Below, piece by piece: positions 1 to 5,513 of a stretch of 11,240 nt of DNA. The DNA comes from DAOUAJ01 sp034433615. GTDB lineage: Bacteria > Chloroflexota > Anaerolineae > DUEN01. The stretch covers positions 1 to 11,240 of the forward strand of contig DAOUAJ010000031.1 in assembly GCA_034433615.1 (NCBI GenBank), given 5' to 3'. Below the pieces are notes generated by a model. It was not told the DNA's origin. It made no database searches and was given only the letters and a program-made list of their open reading frames with translations. The position numbers and the translations under genes were made by a program. Each line of letters begins with the position of its first letter. Within the stretch, counting starts at the first letter, position 1.

Positions 1-43
1 TTCCCGCCCAAACGAATTTCGCGACACCCTCTAAGGCTGACGG

Positions 44-1102
44 CTAGGGGTGCAGCCCCGTAAACTCCAACCCCATCGTCTCCGGAAAGCCGCACATCAG
101 GTTCATGCACTGCACGGCCGTGCCCGCCGCGCCCTTCATGAGGTTGTCAATCGCGCACAGAGCGACCACGCGGCCCGTCTCGGCGTCCAGCTCAAATCCC
201 ACGTCGGCGTAATTCGACCCGGCCAGGATCTTCGGCTCCGGATAACGGTAAATGCCCTGTTGCTCCTTGACGATGCGCACGAAGGGCTCATTCTGGTACG
301 CCGCCCGATACGCTTTCCACAAATCTTTTTCGCTCAAAGCACGATCCTTGAGGAAGACGTGCGCCGTCGCCAGGACGCCGCGTACCAACTCGATGGCCGT
401 AGCCGAGAAGTGCACGTGCGGCAGCGGCCCCGTCCTCGCCAACACTTGCAGCACCTCGGCGGTGTGGCGATGGCCGGTGGGGGCGAACGAGCGGACGGCC
501 CCGCTTCGCTCCGGGTGGTGCGACGCCTCAGACGGGCTGTTGCCTCCCTCGGACGATCCCACCTTGACCTCGACGATCACATCTCGGCTACGATCCACCA
601 GGTCGGCCCGGAACAGCGGCCAGATCGCCAGGTTGGTGGCGGTGGCGTTGCAGCCGACGCCGGAGACGTACGATGCCTGCCGGATCTCATCGCGATACAG
701 CTCGGGCAGCCCGTAGACGAAGCGATCGAGCCAGGCTGGCGCTTTGTGCGGCTGACCGTACCACCGCTCGTAGAGCGCGGGGTCGCGCAGCCGAAAGTCG
801 GCGCTCAGGTCCACGATCCGGGACGCCAGCCTGGCGAACGTTTCGATGCGAGCCTGAGCCTCGCCGTGAGGCAAGCACAGGAACAGCAGATCGCATGGCT
901 GCAGCTCGCTGGCGCTGGTGAACTTCAGTCGGGTCCGACCGCGCAGGTTAGGATGAAGAAAATGGACGTAGCCTCCAGCATGACGTTCGGACGTGACCTG
1001 CCGCACCTCGACGCCGGGATGCCCCAGCAACAATCGCAACAGTTCGCCGCCGGTGTAACCGGACGCGCCCACAATGGCGACGTTCAAGCGGTCTGTTCTC
1101 AT
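44..1102 (-). CDS. lysY: LysW-L-2-aminoadipate 6-phosphate reductase (LysY, ArgC family)
   Basis: This is a 352-residue NAD(P)H-dependent reductase of the ArgC/LysY family. In the LysW pathway it reduces the carrier-bound aminoadipyl phosphate to the semialdehyde in the cytoplasm. Seen: an N-terminal nucleotide-binding motif (VGASGYTGGE, residues 11-20), a predicted catalytic Cys151 in GVGCNATAT, a GHRHTAEV segment (210-217) with the family's histidines, and a C-terminal DNLMKGAAGTA motif (319-329). The GCNATAT context and the VGSSEGG/HHPER stretch (181-199) look more like LysY than classical arginine-pathway ArgC, and lysW and lysX lie just upstream. The frame is open 56 codons further upstream, but the Met at 1102 is preceded by AGGTGGGG six bases away and begins the conserved domain, so that start is chosen. 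The stop is TAG. The kinase LysZ would be expected next but the window ends. A dual role in arginine synthesis cannot be excluded. Confidence 0.9.
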   Translation of the reverse strand: MRTDRLNVAIVGASGYTGGELLRLLLGHPGVEVRQVTSERHAGGYVHFLHPNLRGRTRLKFTSASELQPCDLLFLCLPHGEAQARIETFARLASRIVDLSADFRLRDPALYERWYGQPHKAPAWLDRFVYGLPELYRDEIRQASYVSGVGCNATATNLAIWPLFRADLVDRSRDVIVEVKVGSSEGGNSPSEASHHPERSGAVRSFAPTGHRHTAEVLQVLARTGPLPHVHFSATAIELVRGVLATAHVFLKDRALSEKDLWKAYRAAYQNEPFVRIVKEQQGIYRYPEPKILAGSNYADVGFELDAETGRVVALCAIDNLMKGAAGTAVQCMNLMCGFPETMGLEFTGLHP

Positions 1103-1342
1103 AAGTTGCCCCACCTGTTTCAGATCGCGACCGCCGTTTGTCCTATCCTCTTGGGCTCCCCTCACAAGGGCAGTTTTTTCCCCTGGCCCCTCTGACGAGG
1201 ACAGGCTGCACGATGTCCAGGGCAGGCTGCTAAAGGCTGCGCTGACGCCTCTAGCCCATACGGGCCACAAGCAGGACGACCAAGGGGAGGTCTGGAGGGG
1301 CGAATGCCCCTCCGCACCACCCCTTTGCGGCCTGTAACCGCG
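1103..1342. other. Spacer between the HAD gene and lysY
   Basis: This 240-base spacer has no convincing gene; the open frames across it lack family character and binding sites. It holds the lysY ribosome binding site, a plus-strand T run (1174-1179) with no plus-strand gene before it, a segment (about 1218-1244) resembling part of the spacer at 2224-2250, and several hairpins at the end nearest the HAD gene. No clear -35/-10 promoter for lysY is visible, so whether lysY is read through or has its own promoter is open. Confidence 0.5.
1109..1116 (-). promoter_or_regulatory. Ribosome binding site that sets the lysY start
   Basis: On the minus strand AGGTGGGG lies six bases before the ATG at 1102. 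It supports the 352-residue start over the upstream in-frame Met at 1270, whose extra 56 residues are Ser/Arg-rich and unlike the family. Confidence 0.7.
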
Positions 1343-1347
1343 TTACA
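1294..1347 (-). terminator. Cluster of hairpins directly after the HAD stop codon
   Basis: Read on the minus strand, three perfect stems follow one another. TGTAAC/GTTACA (1333-1347, 3-base loop) includes the HAD stop codon. CCGCA/TGCGG lies next. Then GGAGGGGC/GCCCCTCC (1294-1313) forms an 8-bp stem with a 4-base loop. No U tract follows, so this is not a textbook intrinsic terminator. It could slow or partly stop transcription, or protect the upstream mRNA end. Confidence 0.35.
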
Positions 1348-2074
1348 ACATGCTGTGCAGCCGATGCAGAGCGGCTGGTAGCTCGTCGAAAGATGCGATC
1401 ACGGCGTCGGCCAGGGAGGGGTCCTGGCCCTGAGTGACGCCGGTGAACAGCACAGCCTTCATGCCCACGCTGCGGGCGCCCACGATGTCCGTGACCACCA
1501 GATCGCCGACGTGCGCAGCTTCCTCCGGCCAGACCCCCAGCCGTTCCAACGTATCCAGAAACTGGCGCGGGTGGGGCTTGGCCCGCCCGGTCTCGTCCGA
1601 GAACGCGCAGAACTCGAACAGATCGAGGATGCCGTCGCGGGCCAGGAATTGCCGCAGCACCCGTCCTGGGGTCATGCCGGTATCGGAGATCAGCCCCAAG
1701 TGGTACCGTCCAGCCAGTTCGCGGAGCGTCTCCGCGGCCGCGGGAACCAGCGTCAGCGCCTCATCTGCCAACGACTCTTCCAACTCTCGCGTCATGGCGT
1801 CGAGCGCAGCCTGGGGCAAGGATACTCCCAACATCTCCAGAATCCAGCCGACCCGCTCCGGTGCATCGGCCGTGCGTTGCATCCCCAGCCAGATCTCGCC
1901 GGCGCGCTGGAAGCTGTCGTCCAGTGCGGCGCGCACCCGCTCACGCGGGATCGTGTACCCGCTCTGGGTTAGATAGCGGCACAAGATGTCCGTGCGCGGC
2001 TCGCGGCTGGTACCGTCGAAGCGCGCCTGGTATAGCGTCCCCCAGAAATCGAACGTCACCGCCTGTAACGCCAT
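1343..2074 (-). CDS. HAD superfamily hydrolase with atypical motif I
   Basis: This 243-residue HAD-fold protein has its four motifs in order: motif I FDFWGTLY (Asp9 nucleophile), motif II LISDTG (Ser130), motif III Lys166 in GRAKPHP, and motif IV GDLVVTD (Asp191, Asp196). A cap domain of mainly helices occupies about residues 18-110. The residue two after the nucleophile, normally the general-acid Asp in HAD phosphatases, is Trp11. HAD members lacking it include dehalogenases and phosphonatases, so phosphatase activity should not be assumed. The start at 2074 has AGGTGA seven bases upstream. It lies between lysX and lysY in the same direction, about 275 bases after lysX, so it is probably co-transcribed. 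Its substrate cannot be read from the sequence. No established LysW-pathway step needs a HAD enzyme; a repair or housekeeping role is as likely as a pathway role. Confidence 0.85.
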   Translation of the reverse strand: MALQAVTFDFWGTLYQARFDGTSREPRTDILCRYLTQSGYTIPRERVRAALDDSFQRAGEIWLGMQRTADAPERVGWILEMLGVSLPQAALDAMTRELEESLADEALTLVPAAAETLRELAGRYHLGLISDTGMTPGRVLRQFLARDGILDLFEFCAFSDETGRAKPHPRQFLDTLERLGVWPEEAAHVGDLVVTDIVGARSVGMKAVLFTGVTQGQDPSLADAVIASFDELPAALHRLHSML

Positions 2075-2105
2075 TCGATGATCACCTGTCCTGAAAAAAG
2101 CGGTT

Positions 2106-2147
2106 AGCGATCAGCGATCAGCAATTAGCTATTAGCTATCAGCTATC
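2106..2147. repeat. Heptamer tandem array A (interrupted)
   Basis: Six consecutive 7-base units of the form AGC-K/A-AT-C/T (for example AGCGATC twice and AGCTATC twice) run without a gap and are followed by AGC. Two reverse-orientation heptamers, GCTGATG and GCTGACC (2334-2347), sit at the other end of the same spacer, two bases from the lysX stop codon. About 186 bases separate the two parts. In the three other arrays of this window the opposing halves are at most about 14 bases apart, so this one looks split by an insertion. Confidence 0.75.
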
Positions 2148-2160
2148 AGCAGCCTGTGGT

Positions 2161-2315
2161 CTTCGCAGCCTGCCCCCTCGGGCAGAGCCCTCGGGGCGAA
2201 GCCTGGACGACGTGCAGGGCAGGGTCCAGGGAAGACCGCTAATCACTGCGATGGGCGAGGTCTCCCCTCCGGGGGCGGAACCCTGACCGAGCCCTTTCGC
2301 CTCGGTCGGGAGACC
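2161..2315. other. Multi-hairpin element inside array A
   Basis: Three successive inverted repeats lie here. CTTCGC (2161-2166) pairs with GCGAAG (2196-2201) and encloses GCCCC/GGGGC. CCTGGAC (2202-2208) pairs with GTCCAGG (2224-2230). GGTCTCCC (2259-2266) pairs with GGGAGACC (2308-2315), and inside that GACCGAG (2285-2291) pairs with CTCGGTC (2301-2307), directly stacked on the outer stem. No coding sequence is convincing. It could be a REP/MITE-like element or a structured RNA in the lysX to HAD spacer; no known riboswitch or ncRNA family was recognised. Confidence 0.5.
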
Positions 2316-2349
2316 TTCGGCGATCAAAGTGTGGCTGATGGCTGACCGT

Positions 2350-3225
2350 TTATCTTGCCCAGCCGTTGGCGGCAGCCCACCCCTCCTTCGCCACGCGCAG
2401 GGCGAAGTCAATGATACGGCCAGGGATGTCCACGCCCGTCGGCGCAATCGAGTTGCGAAACTCCGTGGTGTGGTTGACCTCGTTGATCAGAAGGCCACGG
2501 TGGGGATCTTCCAGGACGTCAACGGCGACGACTCCCCCGCCCACGGCGCGCGCCGCCCGCACGCAGAGATCGTTCAGCTCCGGCGTGACCGGGCAGTTGC
2601 TGGCCACGCCGCCGCGCGCGGTGTTGGTGATCCAATGAGGCGAAGTGCGGTAGATGGCGCCAATGGTCTCGCTGCCCACGACGAAGGCCCGAATGTCCCG
2701 GTTGGGCTTCTGGATGTACTCCTGGATGTAAAAGATGGAGTGCTGATAGGAGCCCAGGACCTCTTTATGCTCCAGGATGGCCTCGGCCGCCTCGCGATCG
2801 TTGATCTTGGAGAGCAGCCGCCCCCACGATCCAATGACCGGCTTGAGGACGACCGGGTATCCCAGCCGCTCGATCGCCTCCAGCGCCGACTCAGGTGTGT
2901 AGGCGATGAGCGTTCGCGGCGTGGGGATGCCGGCCCGCACCAGAGCTGAGTTCGTCAGCAGCTTGTCGCCGCAGGTGTTGATCACCTCGAACGTGTTCAC
3001 GGTGGGGATACCCAGGTCGCCCAGGATGCGCAGCGAGTAGAGCGCCCGCGAGTGGGTGATACATCGCTCCAAGATCACATCGTACTGAGTCCAACTGTCG
3101 CGGCTAAAGTCCAGGATGATCTGGCGATCGTCAATCTGGTCGAACGGGATCCCGCGCGCCTCCATCTTCTCGAAGAGCAGCTTTTCTTCGACGCGGATGC
3201 GCGAGCAGAGAACGCCAATTCTCAT
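2350..3225 (-). CDS. lysX: LysW-L-2-aminoadipate ligase (LysX, ATP-grasp)
   Basis: This 291-residue protein is an ATP-grasp ligase of the RimK/LysX family. It uses ATP to join the amino group of alpha-aminoadipate to the side-chain carboxylate of the last glutamate of LysW, protecting the amino group and loading the carrier. Seen: an N-terminal pre-ATP-grasp domain (residues 1 to about 85), a VVLKPVIGSWGRLLSK segment (125-140) with ATP-binding Lys128 and the SWGR loop typical of this family, an acidic pair and metal site around AVDVLED (234-240), LINEVN (246-251, Glu249 and Asn251 as Mg ligands), and NHTTEFRNS (251-259) in the substrate region. Length is normal for the family. GGAG lies seven bases before the ATG. 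lysW is immediately upstream, as expected for partners. The related ArgX serves arginine synthesis with glutamate; the lysine cluster favours LysX, though dual use is known in some archaea. Confidence 0.93.
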   Translation of the reverse strand: MRIGVLCSRIRVEEKLLFEKMEARGIPFDQIDDRQIILDFSRDSWTQYDVILERCITHSRALYSLRILGDLGIPTVNTFEVINTCGDKLLTNSALVRAGIPTPRTLIAYTPESALEAIERLGYPVVLKPVIGSWGRLLSKINDREAAEAILEHKEVLGSYQHSIFYIQEYIQKPNRDIRAFVVGSETIGAIYRTSPHWITNTARGGVASNCPVTPELNDLCVRAARAVGGGVVAVDVLEDPHRGLLINEVNHTTEFRNSIAPTGVDIPGRIIDFALRVAKEGWAAANGWAR

Positions 3226-3247
3226 CGTTCATCTCCGGTAGGAGAAT

Positions 3248-3317
3248 AGCAAATAGCGAATGACAAATGGCGAGTCAACGATTCGCCATTCGCTATCCGC
3301 CATCCGCTGATTCGCTC
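3248..3317. repeat. Heptamer palindromic array B (lysW-lysX spacer)
   Basis: Ten consecutive 7-base units in one register. The first units follow RGCRAAT (for example AGCAAAT, AGCGAAT); the later ones are the reverse complement type (ATTCGCC, ATTCGCT, ATCCGCC, ATCCGCT in shifted phase). A perfect short stem, ATGGCGA/TCGCCAT, lies at the centre. The array overlaps the lysW stop codon by two bases and ends about ten bases from the lysX ribosome binding site, so it fills the spacer. Confidence 0.75.
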
Positions 3318-3492
3318 ACTCCCCCCAATCCTCTTCTTCCAGAGGGGCCACGTCCAACTCCAGCGGGTCCAGCCCCAGCACTTCCAACTCGACGCCACAG
3401 TCCGGGCACTCGACGATCTCGCCGACGACCACGTTGCCCAGCTCGATCTCAGCCCCACACTCGGGGCACTCGGCGGTCTGTGTCTCTACCAT
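3316..3492 (-). CDS. lysW: Lysine biosynthesis amino-group carrier protein LysW
   Basis: This 58-residue acidic protein is the carrier on which alpha-aminoadipate is protected and processed. Seen: two zinc-ribbon pairs, CPEC (Cys9, Cys12) and CPDC (Cys29, Cys32), forming a Zn site; a conserved ELEVLGLDPLEL core (35-46); and the diagnostic C-terminal EDWGE, whose final Glu58 carries the isopeptide bond to aminoadipate. It is close to the usual length of about 54-58 residues. The frame extends 30 codons upstream into repeat array C, but AAAGGAG lies nine bases before the Met at 3492, which fixes that start. It is flanked upstream by homoisocitrate dehydrogenase and downstream by its ligase lysX, both on the same strand. 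The very low pI (a run of Glu/Asp in the last 20 residues) matches the carrier's known role of docking to basic patches on the pathway enzymes. Confidence 0.96.
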   Translation of the reverse strand: MVETQTAECPECGAEIELGNVVVGEIVECPDCGVELEVLGLDPLELDVAPLEEEDWGE

Positions 3493-3513
3493 CACGAAGT
3501 TCTCCTTTCGGTT

Positions 3514-3590
3514 CAGGGTGCAGGATACAAGATCCAGGATACAGGATGCAGGCGCTGGCATCTTGGATCCTGCATCCTGCATCCCGCCTG
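3514..3590. repeat. Heptamer palindromic array C (homoisocitrate dehydrogenase-lysW spacer)
   Basis: Eleven 7-base units in one register. The first five resemble CAGGATR (CAGGATA twice, CAGGATG once, with CAAGATC and CAGGGTG variants); the second half carries the opposite type (CTGCATC twice, TTGGATC). The two halves can pair over about 25 bases with a handful of mismatches, mostly transitions. It fits exactly between the upstream stop codon (six bases away) and the lysW ribosome binding site (five bases away). Confidence 0.8.
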
Positions 3591-3596
3591 TTTCCT

Positions 3597-4622
3597 CTAC
3601 CAGGCCAGTTGCCTTACAATGGCCTGCGTGACCTCACGAGTAGTGCTATCCCCGCCCACATCGGGTGTGCGAGGGCCGTTGGCCAGGACGCTCAACGCGG
3701 CGGCGCGCACTCGCCCGGCGGCCGCGGGTTCGCCCAGGAAGTCGAGCATGAGCGCGCCGGCCAGGATGGCTGCCGTCGGGTTGGCGATCCCTCGCCCGGC
3801 GATGTCGGGCGCAGAGCCGTGCACCGGCTCGAACAGGCCGCGGCCGTCACCCACGTTGGCCGAAGCGGCCAGCCCCAGCCCCCCCACCAGGCCCGCGGCT
3901 TCATCGCTCAGGATATCACCGAACAGGTTGGTGGTGACGATCACGTCGAAGGTCTCGGGGGCCTGCACCAGGCGCATGGCCGCCGTGTCCACCAGCAGCT
4001 CGTCCACCGTGAGGTCGGGGTAATCCCGCGCCACCTCCAGCGCCGTGCGACGGAACAGCCCGTCCGTCTCGACCAGGACGTTGGCCTTGTGCACCACAGT
4101 CACATGACGGCGCCGCCCCTGCGCCAGCTCGCAGGCGGTACGCATGATACGGGCCGACGCCCGTCGGGTGATGATGCGCTCGGCGACCGCGGTCTCACCG
4201 TCGCTGCGCTCCCGGCGGACGTACAGGCATTCGGTGTTCTCGCGTACGATCAGCAGATCAATGGTCTTCTGAGAGGCGAAGACCACCTTCTCAGGCCGGC
4301 TGGCCGGGATAGGCAGCGAGTACACAGGCCGCAGGTTGGCGTAGAGGTCCAGCTCCCGGCGTAGCTCCAGGATCGGGCTGCGGTACCCCTCGACTTTGCC
4401 GGATGGCGATTGGGTGGCGCCGAACAGCGTGGCGTCGCAGGCGCGAGCCAGCGCCAGCGTCTCCGGCGGCAGCGCCGTGCCGCGCCGCTTGAAGCAGCCG
4501 AAGCCTCCCTCGGCCGGCTCGAACACGAAATCAACGCCGGTAGCCCGTAACACCTCGACAGCCGCCGGGATCACCTCCCGGCCGATGCCGTCCCCTTCGA
4601 TGACGCAGATGCGGTAACTCAT
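3597..4622 (-). CDS. hicdh: Homoisocitrate dehydrogenase (beta-decarboxylating)
   Basis: This 341-residue enzyme of the isocitrate/isopropylmalate dehydrogenase family oxidises homoisocitrate to 2-oxoadipate with NAD+. Seen: IEGDGIG (residues 8-14), the substrate loop around residues 72-91, LDLYANLRP (91-99, Arg98), VRENTE (126-131) with Tyr134, Lys179 in VHKANV, metal-binding Asp212, Asp236 and Asp240 (GDILSDEAAGL), and the NAD-binding GLFEPVHGSAPDIAG region (262-276) followed by ANPTAAIL. The closest remembered relative is the Thermus enzyme, about seven residues shorter. Position 85, Arg in Thermus and linked there to substrate choice, is Leu here. The usual RENTEGLY is RENTECLY (Cys132). 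The ATG at 4622 has a modest AGTGAG six bases upstream. It follows the toxin gene by 100 bases and precedes lysW, so the pathway role is clear, though some isopropylmalate or isocitrate activity is possible. Confidence 0.9.
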   Translation of the reverse strand: MSYRICVIEGDGIGREVIPAAVEVLRATGVDFVFEPAEGGFGCFKRRGTALPPETLALARACDATLFGATQSPSGKVEGYRSPILELRRELDLYANLRPVYSLPIPASRPEKVVFASQKTIDLLIVRENTECLYVRRERSDGETAVAERIITRRASARIMRTACELAQGRRRHVTVVHKANVLVETDGLFRRTALEVARDYPDLTVDELLVDTAAMRLVQAPETFDVIVTTNLFGDILSDEAAGLVGGLGLAASANVGDGRGLFEPVHGSAPDIAGRGIANPTAAILAGALMLDFLGEPAAAGRVRAAALSVLANGPRTPDVGGDSTTREVTQAIVRQLAW

Positions 4623-4652
4623 CCATGGCTCACTTAGATCAGGCGTCGTTCG

Positions 4653-4678
4653 GTGACATGTGGTTCGTTACTTGTCAC
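4653..4678. promoter_or_regulatory. Possible operator upstream of homoisocitrate dehydrogenase
   Basis: A perfect 6-bp inverted repeat, GTGACA and TGTCAC, has half-sites 20 bp centre to centre, about two helical turns. It lies 30-55 bases before the start codon, where a dimeric regulator could act. No convincing -35/-10 pair is seen with it, and an inverted repeat of this size can arise by chance. Confidence 0.25.
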
Positions 4679-4722
4679 AACGTTCATCCTGTGCTCTAGA
4701 ATCCGATCCGGGCGCCCAATTG

Positions 4723-5007
4723 TTAGGCGCGCTTCCGTTTTTGTCGCTTTAGCATGCGCTCATACTCATTATGGTCACCAATCCAAAACCAGATAACCGT
4801 ATCACCTTCCATTAGACCAAGGACGCGATAATTCTCACTGACACGCGCAGAGTAAATCGGCTCGACTTCACTCACGCACTTGAAGCGAAGACCAGGAGCG
4901 TTTGGATTGTCTTTCCACATCTGGTATGCTTTACGCGCCCGTCGTTGCTCCGTCCGTGGCAAGCGATTGTATAGTTTCCAAAATCCCGGCGTGGCTCGAG
5001 ACCTCAT
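4723..5007 (-). CDS. RelE/ParE-family type II toxin
   Basis: This 94-residue basic protein fits the RelE/ParE toxin fold. The N-terminal half is a helical, Arg/Lys-rich hairpin (residues 1-33). The core has strand-like segments PIYSARVSENYRVLGL (50-65) and DTVIWFWIGDHNEYERML (69-86), whose IGDHNEYERML ending is typical of this family, with Arg61, His79 and Tyr82 as candidate functional residues. RelE types cleave mRNA on the ribosome; ParE types poison gyrase; sequence alone does not decide here. The start codon overlaps the antitoxin stop by four bases (ATGA), a sign of coupled translation. Its GC content is lower than that of the surrounding lysine genes, suggesting acquisition by transfer. 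It interrupts the lysine cluster and ends 100 bases before homoisocitrate dehydrogenase. Confidence 0.82.
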   Translation of the reverse strand: MRSRATPGFWKLYNRLPRTEQRRARKAYQMWKDNPNAPGLRFKCVSEVEPIYSARVSENYRVLGLMEGDTVIWFWIGDHNEYERMLKRQKRKRA

Positions 5008-5321
5008 GCTGGTGCGAGTCGTCCGTCTTCCGTGATAGTGATTTCAGTCGTACGCCCAGCGTAAAAGTCCTCACGTGCCTCACGCGCCATTTCTAACATG
5101 GCCTGCTGCATCTCTGGGTTTGCGAACAACTGCTCCCATTTCTCATCACCTTCCGATTCTTCTTCCTCAAGCATAGCAGGCTCGTAGGGCTTGACTACCA
5201 GTGATTGAAGGAAGCGCGCGAAATCAATCAATTCCGAGACGCGCTCCGGTGGCAGTGTTCGCATGATATTGATGAGCATCTGCTCGTATGGGGTTAATTG
5301 AACCTCCGCTTGCTTTGTCAT
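5004..5321 (-). CDS. Antitoxin of the RelE/ParE-type module
   Basis: This 105-residue acidic protein is read just before the toxin and overlaps it by four bases, the usual antitoxin-first order. Residues 10-40 (LTPYEQMLIN, LPPERVSELIDFARFLQS) resemble the helical DUF2281-like segment found in such antitoxins. A Glu-rich stretch follows (51-64, LEEEESEGDEKWEQ), then a helical region and an AGRTTEITITEDGRL tail (88-102) that may be the toxin-binding arm. GAGGTGA lies four bases before the ATG at 5321. Antitoxins of this sort usually bind their own promoter, and palindromes lie 20-56 bases upstream. The exact family name is inferred from pattern, not from a search. Confidence 0.75.
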   Translation of the reverse strand: MTKQAEVQLTPYEQMLINIMRTLPPERVSELIDFARFLQSLVVKPYEPAMLEEEESEGDEKWEQLFANPEMQQAMLEMAREAREDFYAGRTTEITITEDGRLAPA

Positions 5322-5340
5322 CTCTTCACCTCGCGCAAAT

Positions 5341-5377
5341 AGGTCATATCACCTGTTCCTGTCCCTGATTTAATCAG
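5341..5377 (-). promoter_or_regulatory. Candidate operator palindromes for the toxin-antitoxin pair
   Basis: Two inverted repeats lie upstream of the antitoxin start. One is a 14-bp near-palindrome with AGGT/ACCT arms around ATAT (5341-5354; 12 of 14 positions symmetric). The other is a perfect 13-bp palindrome with CTGATT/AATCAG arms (5365-5377). Type II modules are commonly autorepressed at such sites. No consensus -35/-10 was identified, so the promoter itself is inferred. Confidence 0.35.
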
Positions 5378-5513
5378 CCGTATGGCAGTCCTCCAGTGCT
5401 TCAGAAATTGCTTCACGTGACATCCCATGAGCGACTACCGCCGCGTTCTCCTCAACACTATACGGCAAGTCAGGCTGTGAGTCAATCGCTTCCCTGAGCA
5501 GCCATACATGCCC
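5370..5513 (-). pseudogene. Coding-like remnant, 47 codons, no start codon at its head
   Basis: Directly after the hypD stop, and in the same frame, 47 sense codons run to a TAA at 5370-5372. The translation looks protein-like: LLREAIDSQPDLPYS, then VEENAAVVAHGMSREAISEALEDCHTAD, with alternating acidic and helical character. No ATG, GTG or ribosome binding site stands at its head; the only in-frame Met is at codon 31. It may be the 3' end of a gene whose front was lost when the hypD side or the toxin-antitoxin side was joined. Its GC content matches the toxin-antitoxin segment, not hypD. No family is recognised, and it could be chance. Confidence 0.3.

Noticed and set aside
1149..1180. Plus-strand T run after a weak stem, terminator-like
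   Set aside because: The stem is only three to four pairs and no plus-strand gene precedes it.
2106..3590. Heptamer arrays as CRISPR or larger direct repeats
   Set aside because: Units are seven bases, contiguous and without unique spacers, and no cas gene is present.
3267..4364. Long plus-strand open frame of 365 codons
   Set aside because: It runs through array B, antisense to lysW and homoisocitrate dehydrogenase, is rich in Arg, Pro, Gly and His, and has no family pattern: a shadow of GC-rich coding DNA. The same holds for plus-strand frames at 50-1195, 5943-6989 and 7029-7982.
4712..4730. Toxin stop codon lies in GCCTAAC, which fits an integron attC end box, as in toxin-antitoxin gene cassettes
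   Set aside because: No matching GTTRRRY partner in a foldable arrangement was found on the other side, none lies before the antitoxin, and no integrase is visible. The 7-base match alone is weak.
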